From Bacillaceae bacterium JMAK1 (GTDB lineage Bacteria; Bacillota; Bacilli; Bacillales; Marinococcaceae): DNA of 64,000 nucleotides. Made by a program: the position numbers and the translations under genes. Location of the stretch: the NCBI GenBank assembly GCA_012970285.1, contig JIBW01000007.1:310001-374000 (forward strand), in the 5' to 3' direction. The first letter of the stretch is position 1. Each line of letters starts with the position of its first letter. Positions 61,341-64,000 of this stretch are shown piece after piece. Below the pieces are notes generated by a model, which worked only from the letters and a program-made list of their open reading frames with translations, searched no databases and was not told the origin of the DNA.

Positions 61341-61970
61341 TTAAAACGTGTACTCATACATGAAGTTTCTATTCTTGAATGAGCCATCAGGTAGATCAAA
61401 TACTGTGACCTCTTCATCAAGATAAACAAAACCATTATGATCATAAAAACCATAGTTACTCATCGTGTCTGTATAGACGTATATTTTCTTTGTGTTCGTC
61501 TCGGTGAAATAGGCGAAGAGCTCATTCAGTAATTTTTTTCCGACTTTTTTGCCTCTAGCCTGTTCAGATACGGCAAAGAATTCTAAACAACCTTGGAACT
61601 CATCTTCTTTTCCTCGTATTAATTTCTTATAAGCCTCATTTGTTGCGGTCGTAAGTTGAACGAATAAATCTCGATCGCTATCTTTTTGATTGAGAAGGTG
61701 TAGCATTTCCTTCGTATAATCTTCATGCAACATTCGATAGGTCGGTGCTTCGCCAACTCTTGAGCCGAAAATCACACCAACGACTTCTCCGTCTAACGTA
61801 GCCACTCTTCCGAAACTGCTTTTCGTTAAGATTGGACTTACAAACATCATCGTAACGGCTGAATCTAGTAAGGTTTCATCCTCAATAAAGTCTTTAGCGA
61901 AAGCCTCAATTGTAATCGCTTTGATCGGTTCAATATCTTCTTTTCTTACTTCTCTAATTTCAACGTTCAT
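61341..61970 (-). CDS. GNAT family N-acetyltransferase under a MerR-type promoter
   Basis: 209 residues. GNAT signs: VRKEDIEPIKAITIEAF start, core strand CLEFFAVSEQARGKKVGKKLLNELF (acetyl-CoA motif A, R/Q-x-x-G-x-G/K) and NYGFYDHNGFVYLDE. Substrate unknown. Its promoter has a 19-nt spacer holding a perfect palindrome, a mark of activation by a MerR regulator; a MerR gene is next door. B. subtilis BltR-BltD (polyamine acetylation) is a functional analogue to consider. AAAGGAGG precedes the ATG. Confidence 0.86.
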   Translation of the reverse strand: MNVEIREVRKEDIEPIKAITIEAFAKDFIEDETLLDSAVTMMFVSPILTKSSFGRVATLDGEVVGVIFGSRVGEAPTYRMLHEDYTKEMLHLLNQKDSDRDLFVQLTTATNEAYKKLIRGKEDEFQGCLEFFAVSEQARGKKVGKKLLNELFAYFTETNTKKIYVYTDTMSNYGFYDHNGFVYLDEEVTVFDLPDGSFKNRNFMYEYTF

Positions 61971-62003
61971 GATCTGGTCGCCTCCTTTGATTGGTTACTT
62001 GTA

Positions 62004-62034
62004 GTGTAAGGTCTCCCCTATAGGGGAGAGTCAA
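62004..62034 (-). promoter_or_regulatory. MerR-type promoter with 18-bp palindrome
   Basis: On the minus strand TTGACT (62029-62034), a 19-nt spacer and TTACAC (62004-62009). The spacer contains TCTCCCCTATAGGGGAGA (62012-62029), perfectly self-complementary. Over-long spacer plus centred palindrome is the hallmark of MerR activation. Confidence 0.85.
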
Positions 62035-62127
62035 TCCTATACATTTTGCAGGAATGTAAAAGAATTAAATTGAATCGTTATAGAACTACTCAATCGGCAA
62101 TTTAATAGGATTTGACAGGAGGTTATG

Positions 62128-62562
62128 ATGGACCAAATTACGAAGGAAGTAACAGCTCAAGTGCATAAAATGCGTGAATTGCATGAGCGAATGGCAAAAG
62201 GAGAGTTCGAAGAATTGAACACGTATTATTCTAAAAATTTCATTGGATATCTTTATATGCCTAAGAATGACATCGTTGAACAGATGAATTACGAAGCGAT
62301 TACTACAGGGAATTGCAATGCAGCGAACTTCTATAAGGGGAAAGATATTCAATTTAAGTATTCTGGATTAACGATTATTCCTCAAGCGAGTGAACAGGTG
62401 GCGGTCTCTTATGAAATCTTATTTAAGGAACAAGACATTCAAGTAAAGGCACTGTCACTAGAGGTTTGGAAGAAAGAATACGATGGGATATGGAGAATGA
62501 TCAGGTGGTATGAAGAGAAAGGGTCTGCTACGTTACGTGAAGGAGGAATGGATGCTGATTAA
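62128..62562 (+). CDS. SnoaL/DUF4440-like protein, copy 2
   Basis: 144 residues, NTF2-like fold pattern with KNFIGYLYMPKND, NFYKGKDIQFKYSGLTII and LSLEVWKKEYDGIWRMIRWYEEKG. Paralogue of the protein at 43682 by these shared blocks, with an extra N-terminal helix (ITKEVTAQVHKMRELHERM). ATG 62128 is 5 nt after AGGAGG; ATG 62125 is too close. Ligand unknown. Confidence 0.78.
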   Translation: MDQITKEVTAQVHKMRELHERMAKGEFEELNTYYSKNFIGYLYMPKNDIVEQMNYEAITTGNCNAANFYKGKDIQFKYSGLTIIPQASEQVAVSYEILFKEQDIQVKALSLEVWKKEYDGIWRMIRWYEEKGSATLREGGMDAD

Positions 62563-62666
62563 CGTACCGTTTGAAGGTGAGCGGTCTGTCATCGAATTTG
62601 AGGGTATTCTATTCATTATAAATACCCGCATGCATAAGGCTACGGGCTAGTAGGTTAACATTGTCC

Positions 62667-63182
62667 TTAAGCAGTCTTAACGATGGTAACTTCAACATTC
62701 TCAGTTCCAATCGTGAAATCTGGAGGTACTAATGTGAGGACAGATGGTGTTGAGGTTACAGTCAAACTTCCAGTAGCGGCTAACAGAGAAACTTCGGTAC
62801 CTTCAGCGTACGTGCCAGGTACGAGTACACCATCTTGTTCGATCTGTAGGGCAATTGTCGAACCGTTCATAGCGAATGCATTAGCTGAATAAGAAACTGT
62901 ATACGTACCAGGTTCGACGAGAACAATGTATGCTTCGCCTTCTGTATGCGTAATCGCAGTACCGATTAGCGTCTGATTCGTCTCAAGAGGAACACCAATT
63001 CCACCTTGAGCAGTCATGAAAGGTATCGTCGTGAAGATGCCGATATTTTGTTCTTCTGGACCTGTTGGAACGGTTGGTGCCGTAGGGACTGTTGGTATAG
63101 TAGGGATGGCTCCGTTACCAATGAATCCAGGTCCGTTAATCAAGTTGTTGTTGATTTTAATACACTTGTCACGTTTTGACAT
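62667..63182 (-). CDS. Spore-surface-like protein with INN-x-LINGPG N-terminus
   Basis: 171 residues. N-terminal segment KCIKINNNLINGPGFIGNG, a Pro-Thr-rich linker (PTIPTVPTAPTVPTGP) and a beta-sandwich C-terminal domain resembling the BclA C-terminal (TNF-like) fold (EPGTYTVSYSANAFAMNGST; TGSLTVTSTPSVLTLVPP). No signal peptide, as expected for spore coat or exosporium proteins made in the mother cell. The N-terminal motif is shared with the broken propeller at 19288. A partial sigma-K-like signal (AC-16-CATATAGATA) precedes it. Ribosome binding site AGAGGTGATC. Confidence 0.72.
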   Translation of the reverse strand: MSKRDKCIKINNNLINGPGFIGNGAIPTIPTVPTAPTVPTGPEEQNIGIFTTIPFMTAQGGIGVPLETNQTLIGTAITHTEGEAYIVLVEPGTYTVSYSANAFAMNGSTIALQIEQDGVLVPGTYAEGTEVSLLAATGSLTVTSTPSVLTLVPPDFTIGTENVEVTIVKTA

Positions 63183-63310
63183 ATGATCACCTCTTGTATA
63201 TCTATATGAGGAATAGTCATTGTTGTGTAGGTAAGTCTAGTTATTTGGTATGTACAGAGTAGGTACTTAACCTAGTAAAGTTGATATTAAATGAGGAGGC
63301 CTAAGCTTTT

Positions 63311-63703
63311 ATGAAGCCAAGAATTAATATCATCACACTCGCAGTTCATGATTTAGAAAAATCAACAGCCTTTTATCAAGATGGATTAGGGATTCCATCA
63401 GAAGGGCTAGTTCAAGGTTCAGATCAAGTAGTGTTTGAATTAGAAGATGGAATCACTCTCGTATTAAATCTTCGTAGTGAACTTGAGGAAATTGATCAAC
63501 GAAGCGGTAGTTTGGGGAAATCCTCTGAAGTCATTTTAAGTAGCTTTGCTGATCATAAAGAAGAGGTCGATTCAACCTTAAAAAGAGTAATGCAATTGGG
63601 AGGCTCAATCTTGCCTAACCAGCCAAAGGAATATGATTGGGGGTATTCAGGGCACTTCAAAGATTTGGATGGACATATTTGGGAAATTGTCTATTTCTAT
63701 TAA
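63311..63703 (+). CDS. VOC family protein
   Basis: 130 residues with two VOC half-modules: IITLAVHDLEKSTAFYQDGLG at the start and YSGHFKDLDGHIWEIVYFY at the end, the latter with the usual D-G-H-x-W-E metal-binding pattern. Probably a metal-dependent glyoxalase- or dioxygenase-like enzyme of unknown substrate. Preceded by GAGGAGGCC. Convergent with the CydC-like gene. Confidence 0.88.
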   Translation: MKPRINIITLAVHDLEKSTAFYQDGLGIPSEGLVQGSDQVVFELEDGITLVLNLRSELEEIDQRSGSLGKSSEVILSSFADHKEEVDSTLKRVMQLGGSILPNQPKEYDWGYSGHFKDLDGHIWEIVYFY

Positions 63704-63725
63704 GTGAGCACTGCAAGCAAAAAGT

Positions 63726-63768
63726 AAAAGCGAGAAGACTACTTTGGTAGACTTCTCGCTTTTTTAAA
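63726..63768. terminator. Bidirectional terminator
   Basis: AAAAGCGAGAAG / CTTCTCGCTTTT stem (63726-63737 with 63752-63763) plus T-run on the plus strand; A-rich left end serves the minus strand. Confidence 0.85.
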
Positions 63769-64000
63769 TCATGAACAATTCTTCTTCTAACGCCTTCATC
63801 TGTTTGAAGTACCCATCCTTTCGCATAAGCTCATCGTACGTTCCACTTTCAATAATTTGGCCATGATCTACGACGATAATTTGATCCATCTGATCAAGTC
63901 CTGTTAAGCGGTGGCTAATGAGTACAACAGTAGCGTCTTTCGCACGTTCGAGTAGGAGACGTAGCATACGTTCTTCTGTTAGTGCATCAAGCGATGTTGT
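63764..64000 (-). CDS. cydC: C-terminal part of a CydC-like ABC transporter
   Basis: Partial gene cut by the right edge; 78 residues are visible. TTSLDALTEERMLRLL is the D-loop after Walker B, VVLISHRLTGLDQMDQIIV carries the H-loop His, and DHGQIIESGTYDELM is the C-terminal ABC signature. HRLTGLDQMDQIIV is close to the CydC pattern (HRL-x-G-x-x-x-M-D-x-I). CydDC exports thiols and is needed to assemble cytochrome bd, which is encoded at 12739-15195. Other exporters with fused domains are possible. Confidence 0.75.
   Translation of the reverse strand, partial: TTSLDALTEERMLRLLLERAKDATVVLISHRLTGLDQMDQIIVVDHGQIIESGTYDELMRKDGYFKQMKALEEELFMI

Noticed and set aside
1-64000. CRISPR arrays, rRNA, tRNA, prophage or insertion sequences
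   Set aside because: No regularly spaced repeats, tRNA-like cloverleaf with T-loop consensus, rRNA segment or transposase-like frame was recognised in the window.

Overview
The window looks like chromosome from a Gram-positive, endospore-forming Bacillaceae, probably an alkaliphilic or halotolerant member of the Shouchella/Alkalihalobacillus type. The evidence is strong AGGAGG-type ribosome binding sites with sigma-A promoters (TTGACA-17-TATAAT), moderate-to-low GC, many very acidic lipoproteins, a sulfate assimilation operon of Bacillus layout, a Fur box, a csp gene, a sigma-K-like promoter before a spore-surface-like gene, and a cat gene with an intact Gram-positive attenuator. No rRNA, tRNA, CRISPR array, prophage or insertion sequence was seen.

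Region 1-11.4 kb is a sulfur block. A truncated cysJ at the left edge diverges from cysH-sat-cysC-sumT-sirB-sirC. Together these take sulfate to APS, PAPS and sulfite and make the siroheme needed by sulfite reductase. Facing it is an operon on the minus strand: sulfate-binding lipoprotein, CysT, CysW, CysA, a threonine-synthase-like PLP enzyme and a 48-residue YezD (DUF2292) protein. Next (11.5-15.2 kb) are a coiled-coil membrane protein and cydA-cydB followed by a 32-residue CydS-like subunit. The right edge carries the C-terminus of a CydC-like ABC exporter subunit, which belongs to the same bd-oxidase biology.

Region 15-31 kb is mixed: GNAT and aldo/keto reductase genes, a broken beta-propeller gene, an ECF sigma/DUF4179 anti-sigma pair, a GH32 fructan hydrolase, Fur-controlled siderophore uptake (lipoprotein plus fused FecCD permease, no ATPase), an Xre/membrane-protein pair under a nested operator, a CAP-domain secreted protein, and an MBL-fold hydrolase preceded by a micro-ORF and hairpin, with a decayed partial copy 1 kb upstream. 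Region 31-46 kb holds many small lipoproteins and membrane proteins, a WYL regulator diverging from a RibD/DHFR-like reductase, and cat with its 9-codon leader.

Region 46-53 kb is a cluster of regulator/transport modules, each with a readable operator: TetR plus a small export protein, a YtrA-like GntR plus ABC transporter, and TetR plus a DrrAB-like ABC transporter. Region 53-64 kb contains csp, dus, RidA, an S66 peptidase, a MaoC-like protein, a MerR/GNAT pair with a 19-bp-spacer promoter, and a second protein sharing the N-terminal INN-x-LINGPG motif of the broken propeller.

The observations most worth following are: (1) the shared INN-x-LINGPG N-terminus of two otherwise unrelated proteins, one with a sigma-K-like promoter, suggesting a spore-surface targeting tag; (2) several genes whose only well-placed Shine-Dalgarno points to an ATT, ATC or ATA codon; (3) a threonine-synthase-like enzyme with an altered PLP-lysine motif inside the sulfate uptake operon; and (4) leader-peptide or hairpin arrangements upstream of cat and of the MBL gene. 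Genes below about 60 codons (yezD-like, cydS-like, zinc ribbon and several membrane peptides) were found by reading the sequence directly.
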